From NCBI GenBank assembly GCA_003242495.1, contig QGUO01000144.1, forward strand, positions 1 to 8,147: a stretch of DNA of 8,147 nt. Direction: 5' to 3'. The first letter of the stretch is position 1, and each line of letters opens with the position of its first letter. The DNA is from Pseudomonadota bacterium. GTDB taxonomy: Bacteria > Pseudomonadota > Gammaproteobacteria > Steroidobacterales > Steroidobacteraceae. This document shows positions 1-7,257 of this stretch, in pieces. The translations under genes were made by a program, and so were the position numbers. A model generated the notes under the pieces. The model made no database searches. It saw only the letters and a program-made list of their open reading frames with translations, and was not told the origin of the DNA.

Positions 1-54
1 GATCGTTGCTGGGACGGCGTGGAGTGGTAGCCGGCGCGGGGCGGGTCGGCAACG

Positions 55-65
55 CCCCCCCCCCC
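55..65. repeat. 11-base poly-C tract in the promoter region of the CNNM/CBS gene
   Basis: There is an uninterrupted run of eleven C residues, ending 15 bases upstream of a TACAAT -10-like hexamer (81-86). It therefore sits about where a -35 element or the upstream part of the spacer would be. Homopolymers of this length in promoters can change length by slipped-strand mispairing and so alter promoter spacing. It may equally be a chance run in GC-rich DNA or a sequencing-length artefact. Confidence 0.6.
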
Positions 66-80
66 GCGGCGCACGCGGTC

Positions 81-86
81 TACAAT
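81..86 (+). promoter_or_regulatory. Candidate -10 element for the CNNM/CBS gene
   Basis: TACAAT matches the sigma70 -10 consensus TATAAT at five of six positions and lies 29 bases before the ATG at 116. Transcription would start near position 93 and give a short leader of about 23 bases. No good -35 is seen at the expected spacing, because that place is occupied by the poly-C tract. The ribosome binding site before the ATG is weak (a GGA about 8 bases upstream). Confidence 0.4.
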
Positions 87-115
87 GGCCGGGTTCGCTC
101 TTCGCCGGATTCAGC

Positions 116-1414
116 ATGGAACTCGTCGCACTGGTTTTCCTCATCCTGGTCAATGGCTTCTTCGCGATGTCGGAGATCAGCCTGGTCACTGCACGGCGCG
201 CCCGTCTGCAGCGGCTGATCGACGCCGGCGACCTGCCCGCGCAACTGGCCGCACGCCTCGGCGCCGAGCCCACCAAGTTCCTGTCCACCATACAGATCGG
301 CATCACTTCCGTCGGCCTGCTGAGCGGCATCGTGGGCGAAGCGACATTGGCGCCGCCGCTCGAGGAGCGCCTGGTCGCGCTCGGCCTGTCGGAGACGGCG
401 AGCGGATATCTCGCCACGGCCATCGTCGTGGCCCTGGTCACTTATTTCGCCATCGTGGTCGGCGAGCTCGTCCCTAAACGCATCGGCCAGACCCATGCCG
501 AGACCGTCGCCCGGCTGGTCGCGCCGCTCATCCAGTCGCTCGCCGTCATATCCAAGCCGTTCGTCGCGCTGCTGGGTGGCTCCACGAATCTCCTGTTGCG
601 CCTCATGAGGATCGACGAGCGCAAGGGCAGCGCGGTCACCGAGGAGGAAATCGACGCGCTGCTGGCCGAGGGCTCCGCCGCCGGCGTCATCGAGCGCGAC
701 GAACACCGCATGGTGCGCAATCTGTTCCGGCTCGATGATTTGACGGTGGTCTCGCTCATGACGCCGCGGCTCGACATGGTGACCCTGGACGTGGGCGCGA
801 CCAAGGCGGACGTGCTCGCGACCCTCGACTCCTCGCCGCATGCGCGCTATCCGGTGGTGCGCGGCAGCGACGAGGACATCGTCGGGGTGGTCTCGGCGCG
901 CGAACTGCTGCTGCGCACGCTGCGCGGCGATGCGCTCGACCTCGAGGCGGCGGTGCAGCCGCCGATCTACGTCCCGGAAAGCATCAGCGGCATGGACCTG
1001 CTCGACAATTTCCGCAAGACCGGCGACCACATGGCGTTCGTGATCAACGAGTACGGCACGGTGCTCGGCCTGATCACGCTGCATGATCTGCTCGAAGCCA
1101 TCACCGGCTCGATCGTCACGCCGGGACCCGACGGTCAACTGGCCGTTGCGCGCGAGGATGGCTCATGGCTGCTGGACGGACAGATCTCCATCCATGAGAT
1201 GGCCGACCTGCTCGGGATCCGGCTCGATCCCGGCGTCGAACGTGACTATCACACGCTGGGCGGGATGATCGTCCACGCGCTCGATCGACTGCCGAAAGTC
1301 GGCGAGCAGGTGCGCCTCGATGGGTGGCAGTTCGAAGTGGTGGACATGGACGGCAACCGCGTCGACCGTGTGCTGGCCTCGTCGCAGGCCCCGGCGCAGC
1401 CGCCTCCGGGTTGA
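116..1414 (+). CDS. CNNM (DUF21)/CBS-pair/CorC_HlyC membrane protein, hemolysin-family transporter
   Basis: This is a 432-residue inner-membrane protein of the family often labelled 'hemolysin family protein' (E. coli YtfL and YfjD types). Its members are linked to Mg2+/Co2+ homeostasis or, for YtfL, polyamine export. Domains in order: a CNNM membrane domain (about 1-190) with hydrophobic segments near 3-18, 58-78, 97-117 and 130-155 and the family motif GELVPK at 116-121; a CBS pair (about 205-335) beginning at LMTPR (214-218) and including NEYG (311-314); and a CorC_HlyC domain (about 345-425) with DYHTLGG (377-383). Length is normal and the frame is intact. The chosen ATG gives the typical family N-terminus (LVNGFFAMSEISLV). 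It is convergent with the receptor operon, so it is not part of it. The substrate cannot be read from sequence; toxin activity is not expected despite the family name. Confidence 0.93.
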   Translation: MELVALVFLILVNGFFAMSEISLVTARRARLQRLIDAGDLPAQLAARLGAEPTKFLSTIQIGITSVGLLSGIVGEATLAPPLEERLVALGLSETASGYLATAIVVALVTYFAIVVGELVPKRIGQTHAETVARLVAPLIQSLAVISKPFVALLGGSTNLLLRLMRIDERKGSAVTEEEIDALLAEGSAAGVIERDEHRMVRNLFRLDDLTVVSLMTPRLDMVTLDVGATKADVLATLDSSPHARYPVVRGSDEDIVGVVSARELLLRTLRGDALDLEAAVQPPIYVPESISGMDLLDNFRKTGDHMAFVINEYGTVLGLITLHDLLEAITGSIVTPGPDGQLAVAREDGSWLLDGQISIHEMADLLGIRLDPGVERDYHTLGGMIVHALDRLPKVGEQVRLDGWQFEVVDMDGNRVDRVLASSQAPAQPPPG

Positions 1415-1494
1415 GCGCTGCAGCCTCGCGTCAGTGCAGCCGGCGACGGGGCTCGGCAGGCCGCGGCACGCAGTGGCTGCGCACGATGCGACAA

Positions 1495-1521
1495 CGTCGG
1501 CCGGCGCCTGCCCGGCCGACG
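1495..1521. terminator. Perfect 10-bp stem-loop between convergent genes, possible bidirectional terminator
   Basis: CGTCGGCCGG (1495-1504) is followed by a 7-base loop and the exact reverse complement CCGGCCGACG (1512-1521). It lies in the 196-base spacer between the stop codon of the CNNM gene (1414) and that of the phytase-like gene (1611), where both transcripts need to end. There is no clear T-tract on either side, so a classic Rho-independent terminator is not proven. A nearby palindrome CGCCATGGCG (1578-1587) is weaker. Nothing coding is supported in this spacer. Confidence 0.45.
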
Positions 1522-1610
1522 CGTCGACGCTTCGACGTTGCGCCCCGCGAACCGCCACGTGACCGCGGGGAGCCCGGCGCCATGGCGGGCCGGATCCAGA
1601 CGCTGCCCCG

Positions 1611-2711
1611 TCAGGAGCTGGCTGACGCTGCGCAGGTCTCGAGGTTCATCGCCGCCAGAGCGGCATCGAGATCGAAGGCTGCGACATTGCCGTCGTCGTG
1701 CACCGCGTACAGGGCACCGCCCGCGAAGCCCTCCATGGGCTGTTGGGTCAGCCAGATGCCATCGGTGTTGCGCGTGACCTCGCCCGCGAAGCGGCCGAGC
1801 GGCTCGAGCGAACGGCGATCGAAGACATTGAAGACATTGCGCGCCTGGTCCTGATCCACGACGAACCAATAGCCTGCTCCGCCCGCGCAGCGATACAGGG
1901 CGATCCCCTCCGGCTCGTACCGAAAGACGCCCTCGCCCATGATTTGTCCGGTGAACTCGCCGGCGAAATCGTAGATCTTGATGGTGCGCTCGGATTCGAG
2001 CTCCTCGGCGAGCAGCAGGCGGTCGTGCTCGGCATCGCCGAAGATCGACTCCACCTTCCTCAGCACCCCCGGGCCGTCGGTCGCCCCGAAAGCGCGCGCC
2101 AGCTCGGCCTGCAGGCCGCCCTGGTTCACGGTCACCCGATACTTGCGCACCCGCTCGCCCAGCTCCTCGTCGGGCGGAATGCGCTCGTCGGCCTGCTCGT
2201 AGTTGTCCGTGACGAACACCTCGTACGTCCCCTCGCCCGTCGCATGGACGAAGATGCCATAGGGTCGCACCAGGTCCTCGCCGAACACACCCACGGGCGC
2301 CAGCTCGGGCAGGCGCAGCACCTGCACACGCGCATTGTCGCGCTCGACGATGAAGGCCAGGTCCTGCATCACCGTCACGCCGTTCGGGCGCCGGAACTCA
2401 CCCAGGCCGCTCCCCGACCCGCCCACCCGGCGCAACGGCGCACCGTTGACGGCGTCGTAGACCAGCAGCACATCCGTGGCCTTGGCGGTCGCCAGCAGCC
2501 AATGATCCCCGGTGCGCGAATGCCATACGGCCACGGAATCGACGTTGTCCGACTCGTTGCGCGGCGTCAGCCAGCGCTCGGCGACGCTCGCCGTGCGCGG
2601 ACCCGTATCGACCGCGTCCATTTGCGGGGGCTGGCCATCGCGTCCGCATGCTGCGAGCGCGACCAGGCTGGCGGCGCCCAGGACGCAGGCGCCGAGCACA
2701 GAGTTGTTCAT
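1611..2711 (-). CDS. Beta-propeller phytase-like lipoprotein (3-phytase family, divergent)
   Basis: This 366-residue exported protein is the last gene of the minus-strand operon. Residues 1-22 form a lipoprotein signal peptide with lipobox LAAC (19-22) and Gly after the Cys, so it is probably anchored in the outer membrane. The C-terminal half resembles beta-propeller phytases: EPEG (266-269), GYWFVVDQ (280-287), NVFNVFDRR (292-300), TDGI (316-319) and GGALYAVHDDGNV (331-343). Family members remove phosphate from phytate in a Ca2+-dependent reaction. The blade where DDPAIW is usually found reads NVDSVAVW (56-63) here, and I cannot find the usual NNVD motif. Catalysis may therefore be altered, lost or aimed at another phosphoester. 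The ATG at 2711 was chosen because it gives the signal peptide and has GGAG five bases upstream; an in-frame start at 2771 would bury the signal. Family assignment is good, activity uncertain. Confidence 0.8.
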   Translation of the reverse strand: MNNSVLGACVLGAASLVALAACGRDGQPPQMDAVDTGPRTASVAERWLTPRNESDNVDSVAVWHSRTGDHWLLATAKATDVLLVYDAVNGAPLRRVGGSGSGLGEFRRPNGVTVMQDLAFIVERDNARVQVLRLPELAPVGVFGEDLVRPYGIFVHATGEGTYEVFVTDNYEQADERIPPDEELGERVRKYRVTVNQGGLQAELARAFGATDGPGVLRKVESIFGDAEHDRLLLAEELESERTIKIYDFAGEFTGQIMGEGVFRYEPEGIALYRCAGGAGYWFVVDQDQARNVFNVFDRRSLEPLGRFAGEVTRNTDGIWLTQQPMEGFAGGALYAVHDDGNVAAFDLDAALAAMNLETCAASASS

Positions 2712-2716
2712 CGTTG

Positions 2717-2720
2717 CTCC
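2717..2720 (-). promoter_or_regulatory. Ribosome binding site that fixes the start of the phytase-like gene
   Basis: GGAG on the minus strand lies five bases before the ATG at 2711. It supports that start over an in-frame start 60 bases upstream, whose product would carry a 20-residue non-hydrophobic extension ahead of the lipoprotein signal. Confidence 0.7.
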
Positions 2721-2735
2721 GGGATTGTTCAAAGG

Positions 2736-2791
2736 AAAAAAGGCGCGGAGGTCTGGAGCGGCGCGCACCACCTGTCGTGCGATGCGCGCCG
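2736..2791 (-). other. Intercistronic stem-loop followed by a T6 run, possible attenuator
   Basis: On the minus strand, 5 bases after the receptor stop codon, CGGCGCGCA (2791-2783) pairs perfectly with TGCGCGCCG (2767-2759) across a 15-base loop. An alternative 6-bp stem, GGTGCG (2769-2764) with CGCGCC (2747-2742), contains one G-U pair and is followed directly by six T residues (2741-2736). The two folds share bases, so they exclude each other. The weaker one has the layout of an intrinsic terminator. Either could reduce phytase-like mRNA relative to receptor mRNA or protect the receptor's 3' end. This is inferred from base pairing only. Confidence 0.45.
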
Positions 2792-2796
2792 TGGGA

Positions 2797-5472
2797 TCAG
2801 AAGCTCACCGTGAGCGATGCGGAGATCGTCGTGCCAACGTCGTAGCGATTGTAATACACGACGTTTCCGCCTCGCTCCTGGAACTCCTTGTAACCGCGAC
2901 CGAACAGGTTGCGCGCTTCCAGCTTGAGCTCCATGTCGGTCTCGAACAGGCGCAGCGCCTCGCGCGCCACGAAGTCCACGCGCAGTCCCGGCGATTCGTA
3001 AATGTCCGGCAGGCCGGCGGGGCCGCGGCTGGTCACCCGGTCGCTCGCGTAGGAAAACAGCAGCGTCTGCTGCGACAGCCGGCCGGGGTTCTCGAGGCCG
3101 ATCTGCAGATTGACCAGGTGATCGGACTGGCCGGTCAACGGCGCGCCGTCCGCGAAAAAGTTCCTCGCCGGCTGCACAGTCGTGCCGAACACACGCACCG
3201 TGTCGCCCGCGTCGACATTGATCTGCGAGTCGGTGTAGGTGTAGTTGCCGATCACGACCGCGCGGCGCGCGGCAAGAAATCCGCTCGCGAACCAGTCATC
3301 GAGCGCGAAATACTTCTGGATCTCGAGCTCCGCGCCGTACAGCACGGCCTCCGGCGCATTCGCGAAGCTGGTCACCGGCCGGTTGTCGTTGAACCCGGTG
3401 AACGCCTCGATGGGATCGTCGATGCGCTTGTAGAACCCCGCGACCGAAAAGCGCTGCTCGGGCGCGAAGTACCACTCGTAACGCACCTCCGCATTGAAGA
3501 ATTCGCTGTCCGCCAACAGGGGATTGCCGCGAAACTCGCGGTTGGCTTCCGGGTCGTAGTACAACTGGTACATGAGCTCGCGGAACTGCGGCCGCGCCAC
3601 GGTCTTGGACGCATTGAGCCGCACCTGCATGTCGTCGCGGAACTTGTAGGTGAGCGTGGCCGCCGGCAGCCAATAGTCGTTCTCGATGCTGGTCGAGGCG
3701 CCGGAGCTTCTCGGTCGATTGAATACCTCGATCGGCCGGACGTGCTGTTCGCCGCGCTCGAAGCGCGCGCCCGCGCTGAGCTCCAGGCCATCGGTCAGTT
3801 CCGCCTGCAGCTGCGCGTAGGCCGCTTCGGTACGCAGGCCTGCGGAGAACGCTGCGTCGTTCTCGGTCATCTCGATGAGCCCGATGTCGAAGAACTCGAT
3901 GACGGCCCGGCTGAGCAAGTGATCGGGCCGGAGCATGGCGACGCCGCTGGGGAAGGTCGACGGCGCGACGATCTGAAACGCGCGCCGTGTCGAGTCGCGC
4001 TGCGTGTCCGTGACATCCAGGCCGGCGGATAGCGCAACCCGCGGCAGGACCTGGGCGGTGAGATCCACCCCCGCCGACCACAGGTCCTCTTCGAGATCCG
4101 AGAACGCGATCTCGGCATAGCCGTTCTGCCCGTTGTCCAGGCGATTGATGAAGTACTCGCCGTACGGGCTCGCCGCCTGGTTGGTGCGCACATAGCCGAT
4201 GTCGAGCTCGTACGGCGCCTCACGCCTGGACCTGGAATACGACGCGCGGGTGTTCACCTGCAGCCCATCGAAGTCGAACCCGCCGGTCAGCTGCGTGCTC
4301 GCCAGTTCGCGCTCGTACCAGCCCGTGGTCTGTTCATGGAAGTCCACACCGGGCTTCTGGCTGTTCTGCCGGCCTTCGCCCAGGCTGGTGCGCTTCAACG
4401 TGTCATGGATGTAGAGGTTCGTCCAGCGCAGCCTGTGGCCCTCGCCGAACTCGTAGCCGAGCCCCAGCAGCGCATTCGCGACGGCACGATTCTCGGTCGA
4501 GACGACACGGTAATCGTGGTCGATGACGGACAGGTCGGCGCTCGCCGGCGTCTGCTGGAGATTGTCGCGCGTGCGCCAGTCGTTGCTGAAGCCCGCCGTG
4601 GCGATCACGCCGAGCTCCGAATCGCCGAGCTGCCAGGAGGTCCCGCCGGTGATGTTGGCCGACCAGTTCGGCGGAGTTTCGCCGATTTTCTGCACCAGGC
4701 CGTTGTGGCGGCTCACGAGCTGGCTGGCAATCTCGCCGGCATCCACGTTCCCCGAGCTCACGCGCTCTCCGCTGGCGAGAAACTCCGCGAGCGCCGGCGG
4801 CATGTCGCGATTGCCATAGCCGGTCCAGTCGTACTTGTTTCCGTAGTAGTTGTAGCCGAGCTGCCCCGTGGTCTCGGTGTCGCCGCTCATCCCGACGTTC
4901 ACGTCGAAGAACGGCTGCGGGGGAATGGCCAGCGTGGTCAGGTTGATGACGCCGCCGCCGAACTCACCCGGAAAGTTGGGCGAATAGGTTTTCTGTACCA
5001 GCGACGACGCCACGACATCGGTCGGGAACAGATCGAGCGGCACGGCGCGACGCATGGGCTCCGGGCTGGGCAGCGGCGAGCCGTTGAGCAGCGCCAGCGA
5101 GTATCGGTCGCCCAGGCCGCGCACGTAGACGAACCCGCCGCCCACGACGCTCAGGCCGGTGACGCGTCCCAGGGCGCCCGCGATATTGCCTTCGCCCGTC
5201 CTGGCGATGTCTTCCGTCGACAGCACCGTGATGACCTGTGTGGTTTCCCGTTGCAGGTCGCGCTCGCGACGGCCCACCACCACGACGCCGGGAATGCCGC
5301 CGGGCAAGGCGACATCGACGGATTGCGAGGCAGTCCGTTCCGCAGGTGCGGACGCGGCAACGGTCCCTTCCGGCCGCTCGGAGCCGTCCACTTCGAGCGG
5401 CGTCTGGGCGAATGCCTGCGTGGAAATGGCGGTGGCGGCGAGCACTACGCCCCACGTGCGCGGATTGGCCAT
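2797..5472 (-). CDS. TonB-dependent outer-membrane receptor, putative organophosphate importer
   Basis: This 891-residue receptor would carry a substrate across the outer membrane using TonB/ExbBD energy. Residues 1-22 are a Sec signal peptide ending AFA before Gln23. A GVVVVG stretch (62-67) is TonB-box-like. The plug (about 68-185) holds VRGLGDRYS (117-125), NGSPLPSPEP (130-139), VPLDLFPTDVV (144-154) and FGGGVINLTT (171-180), typical of one large TonB receptor subfamily. The rest is the 22-strand barrel with long loops, and it ends in Phe (TVSF), as needed for BAM assembly. There is no STN signalling domain, so control through an anti-sigma factor is not expected. It is the middle gene of the operon, with 86- and 85-base gaps and AGGAA five bases before its ATG. 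The receptor family is certain. The substrate is inferred from the Pho box upstream of the operon and the phytase-like neighbour; a siderophore or sugar is less likely but not excluded. Confidence 0.92.
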   Translation of the reverse strand: MANPRTWGVVLAATAISTQAFAQTPLEVDGSERPEGTVAASAPAERTASQSVDVALPGGIPGVVVVGRRERDLQRETTQVITVLSTEDIARTGEGNIAGALGRVTGLSVVGGGFVYVRGLGDRYSLALLNGSPLPSPEPMRRAVPLDLFPTDVVASSLVQKTYSPNFPGEFGGGVINLTTLAIPPQPFFDVNVGMSGDTETTGQLGYNYYGNKYDWTGYGNRDMPPALAEFLASGERVSSGNVDAGEIASQLVSRHNGLVQKIGETPPNWSANITGGTSWQLGDSELGVIATAGFSNDWRTRDNLQQTPASADLSVIDHDYRVVSTENRAVANALLGLGYEFGEGHRLRWTNLYIHDTLKRTSLGEGRQNSQKPGVDFHEQTTGWYERELASTQLTGGFDFDGLQVNTRASYSRSRREAPYELDIGYVRTNQAASPYGEYFINRLDNGQNGYAEIAFSDLEEDLWSAGVDLTAQVLPRVALSAGLDVTDTQRDSTRRAFQIVAPSTFPSGVAMLRPDHLLSRAVIEFFDIGLIEMTENDAAFSAGLRTEAAYAQLQAELTDGLELSAGARFERGEQHVRPIEVFNRPRSSGASTSIENDYWLPAATLTYKFRDDMQVRLNASKTVARPQFRELMYQLYYDPEANREFRGNPLLADSEFFNAEVRYEWYFAPEQRFSVAGFYKRIDDPIEAFTGFNDNRPVTSFANAPEAVLYGAELEIQKYFALDDWFASGFLAARRAVVIGNYTYTDSQINVDAGDTVRVFGTTVQPARNFFADGAPLTGQSDHLVNLQIGLENPGRLSQQTLLFSYASDRVTSRGPAGLPDIYESPGLRVDFVAREALRLFETDMELKLEARNLFGRGYKEFQERGGNVVYYNRYDVGTTISASLTVSF

Positions 5473-5515
5473 GTGGATTCCTGCTATTCCTCTGAACGTT
5501 CGGGCTTCGCTGCGA

Positions 5516-5538
5516 CGGGTCGCGCGATCGGCGACCCG
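5516..5538 (-). other. Perfect 8-bp stem-loop between the lipoprotein and receptor genes
   Basis: CGGGTCGC (5516-5523) and GCGACCCG (5531-5538) form an exact inverted repeat with a 7-base loop, in the 86-base spacer between the lipoprotein stop (5559) and the receptor start (5472). No T-tract follows on the minus strand, so it is not a standard terminator. It could stabilise the upstream message or set unequal levels of lipoprotein and receptor. The function is inferred only from position and pairing. Confidence 0.45.
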
Positions 5539-5558
5539 CCGCAGGCAGATGCATGCAA

Positions 5559-7136
5559 TCAGTCGGCGAGCGACGGCAGCGAGGTGCAGGCCGTGCTGGT
5601 CGGACCGAAGTTCGCCGTCGCCGAGTTACAGGTCCAGCCCGCGTACCAGGTGTCATTGGCATCGCGAACCGCGCCGATGTAATCGGTAGTGTCGAATGCG
5701 GGATCGTACGCCGCCGGATCCGCAGCCGTGACCGCCGCCTCGTTCGCGCCATTGACGAAGGTGTCGGCCAGCGTCGCCGTGAACCCGGCATCGTTGTTGG
5801 CGCCCGCGTCGAACACATCGGCGACTTGCGTGTCCGTCACGCCGCCGGTGCCCACGAACGGCGTGCCGGGCGCGCACTGCATGACCACCGAGTGGAACAC
5901 CGGCGGGCCGAGCTTGTCGGTGGCCGGGTCGGCCGTCAGGATGTTGCTGCCATGCAGGCGCAGGCAGGGCATGGGGCTGGTCACGATGCCGTTCACCAGC
6001 GTTGCATCGGCCTTGCCACGGAACAGCATGGCGGCATTGTTGCCCGAGGCGGGATTGCGATGGATCAGGGTGAAGTTCGCGAGCTTCAAGTGAGTGCGCG
6101 GCGTCTGATCCTCGAGCGCATTGGCGGAGTCGAGCTCGATCAGCGAGTCGGCGCCGCCAGAGGTCTTCTGGACCACGATGGCGTACTGGATCGTGCCCCG
6201 GTAGCCCGTGTCGAGGTCCATGCTGTCGTCGTCGGCGCCGGTCACCACGATGCGGCGCATGTGTGCGGTGCCACCGAAGTTCTCGAAGCCGTCATCGGAG
6301 CTGTTGTGGGACTGCACGTACTCGATGGTCGTGCCACTGCCCACGCCCGAAAGCGTCAGCGCCTGCAGCTCGTTGTTCGCGGACAGCACGTAGCCGGAGT
6401 AGCGGATCTGCACGTAGCGCAGCGTGCCGCTGTTGTCCTCGGGCAGTTCTCCGCCGTAATGAGCCGGATCGGTTGCACCCTCGGTCTGCCGCTCGCACTC
6501 GACCGTGCCAGGATCGGCATCCGGCGCGATCGTGCAGTCGGTGATGGGTGCGCGACCGAGCAGGACGACGCCGCCCCACTGGCCCTGCGAATCGTCCGTC
6601 GCAAAGCCCAGCACGTTGTCGCGGCTGGTGAACACGATGGGCCGCTCGGCAGTGCCCTCGGCCTCGATACGATTGCCGCGGTTCACTGCCAGCCAGGACA
6701 CACCGGTGTGCGCGAAGATCACGACGCCCGGCTCGATCGTCAGGACGACCGGTTCCTCGCCGGGCGTCGGCTCGGCGCCCAGGTCGTCGCCCACATCGAC
6801 CCGACCATCCATTGCATACAGCACGCCCGGCACGCGCGGCAGCGTCGTGCTGACCGTGAATCGACTCGGCAGCGCGCACACCCGGTACGTGCCGGTCGGT
6901 CCCGTGATGGTTCCGTAGTCGTCCAGGCCGGCCGGATCGGCGATGGCCGGGCACGCTTCGGCAGGAACGGCCAGGTTCGGGTCCTGCGGACCCGGATCGC
7001 CGGGCGCAGGAGTGGTCGGCGGCGGATTAGTGATGTTGATGGTGCCCCCGCTGCCGGCCGAGGAGATTTCATCCGCGCCACAGCCCGCAAGGCTCGCCGC
7101 CACGGCGGCCGCAATGATCCACTGGAAAGTTCGCAT
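5559..7136 (-). CDS. Predicted outer-membrane lipoprotein with right-handed beta-helix fold, operon partner of the TonB receptor
   Basis: This 525-residue protein is the first gene of the operon. The lipoprotein signal has lipobox LAGC (16-19); the next residue is Gly, so outer-membrane sorting is expected. A Pro/Gly-rich linker (about 36-54) precedes a folded region. Motifs such as LTIEPGVVI (132-140), GNRIEAEGTAERPIVFTS (154-171), GQWGGVVLLG (185-194), LRYVQIRYSG (239-248) and TIEYVQSHNSSDDGFENFGG (270-289) have the turn-and-strand rhythm of parallel beta-helix proteins. Eight mature Cys fall in order (62/87, 201/214, 391/421, 503/517) and suggest four disulfides. Acidic clusters SDDGFE (280-285) and GADDDSMDLD (300-309) could bind Ca2+. 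GGGAG lies 7 bases before the ATG (7148-7144). Similar proteins accompany TonB receptors, but I know of no established function. A substrate-binding or receptor-capping role is inferred; an enzyme is possible. Confidence 0.82.
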   Translation of the reverse strand: MRTFQWIIAAAVAASLAGCGADEISSAGSGGTINITNPPPTTPAPGDPGPQDPNLAVPAEACPAIADPAGLDDYGTITGPTGTYRVCALPSRFTVSTTLPRVPGVLYAMDGRVDVGDDLGAEPTPGEEPVVLTIEPGVVIFAHTGVSWLAVNRGNRIEAEGTAERPIVFTSRDNVLGFATDDSQGQWGGVVLLGRAPITDCTIAPDADPGTVECERQTEGATDPAHYGGELPEDNSGTLRYVQIRYSGYVLSANNELQALTLSGVGSGTTIEYVQSHNSSDDGFENFGGTAHMRRIVVTGADDDSMDLDTGYRGTIQYAIVVQKTSGGADSLIELDSANALEDQTPRTHLKLANFTLIHRNPASGNNAAMLFRGKADATLVNGIVTSPMPCLRLHGSNILTADPATDKLGPPVFHSVVMQCAPGTPFVGTGGVTDTQVADVFDAGANNDAGFTATLADTFVNGANEAAVTAADPAAYDPAFDTTDYIGAVRDANDTWYAGWTCNSATANFGPTSTACTSLPSLAD

Positions 7137-7241
7137 CTAGTCGCTCCCGAAGACGAGCTGAAAGAAAACAGTCATTGGCCAGACGACGACATCGTTGTCG
7201 CGCCGTGCGCGGCAACCGTTGTGATTTCGGTATGCGACGGG

Positions 7242-7247
7242 ACTATA
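7242..7247 (-). promoter_or_regulatory. -10 element of the Pho-controlled operon promoter
   Basis: TATAGT on the minus strand matches TATAAT at five of six positions and starts exactly 10 bases after the last Pho heptamer. No -35 hexamer is needed where PhoB recruits sigma70. Transcription should begin near 7235 and leave a leader of roughly 100 bases before the ATG at 7136. Confidence 0.7.
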
Positions 7248-7257
7248 GGTAGGGTGT

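Noticed and set aside
80..1138. A 352-codon open frame on the minus strand
   Set aside because: It is opposite the well-supported CNNM/CBS gene. Its composition (Arg, Asp, His, Gln) is typical of a GC-driven shadow frame.
1698..2813. A 371-codon open frame on the plus strand
   Set aside because: It is antisense to the phytase-like lipoprotein and has no ribosome binding site or domain.
2512..4032. A 506-codon open frame on the plus strand
   Set aside because: It is antisense to the phytase-like and receptor genes, which have clear family motifs. Its own translation is low-complexity Arg/Ala/Gly-rich.
4336..5682. A 448-codon open frame on the plus strand
   Set aside because: It is antisense to the receptor N-terminus and plug and has no recognisable motifs.
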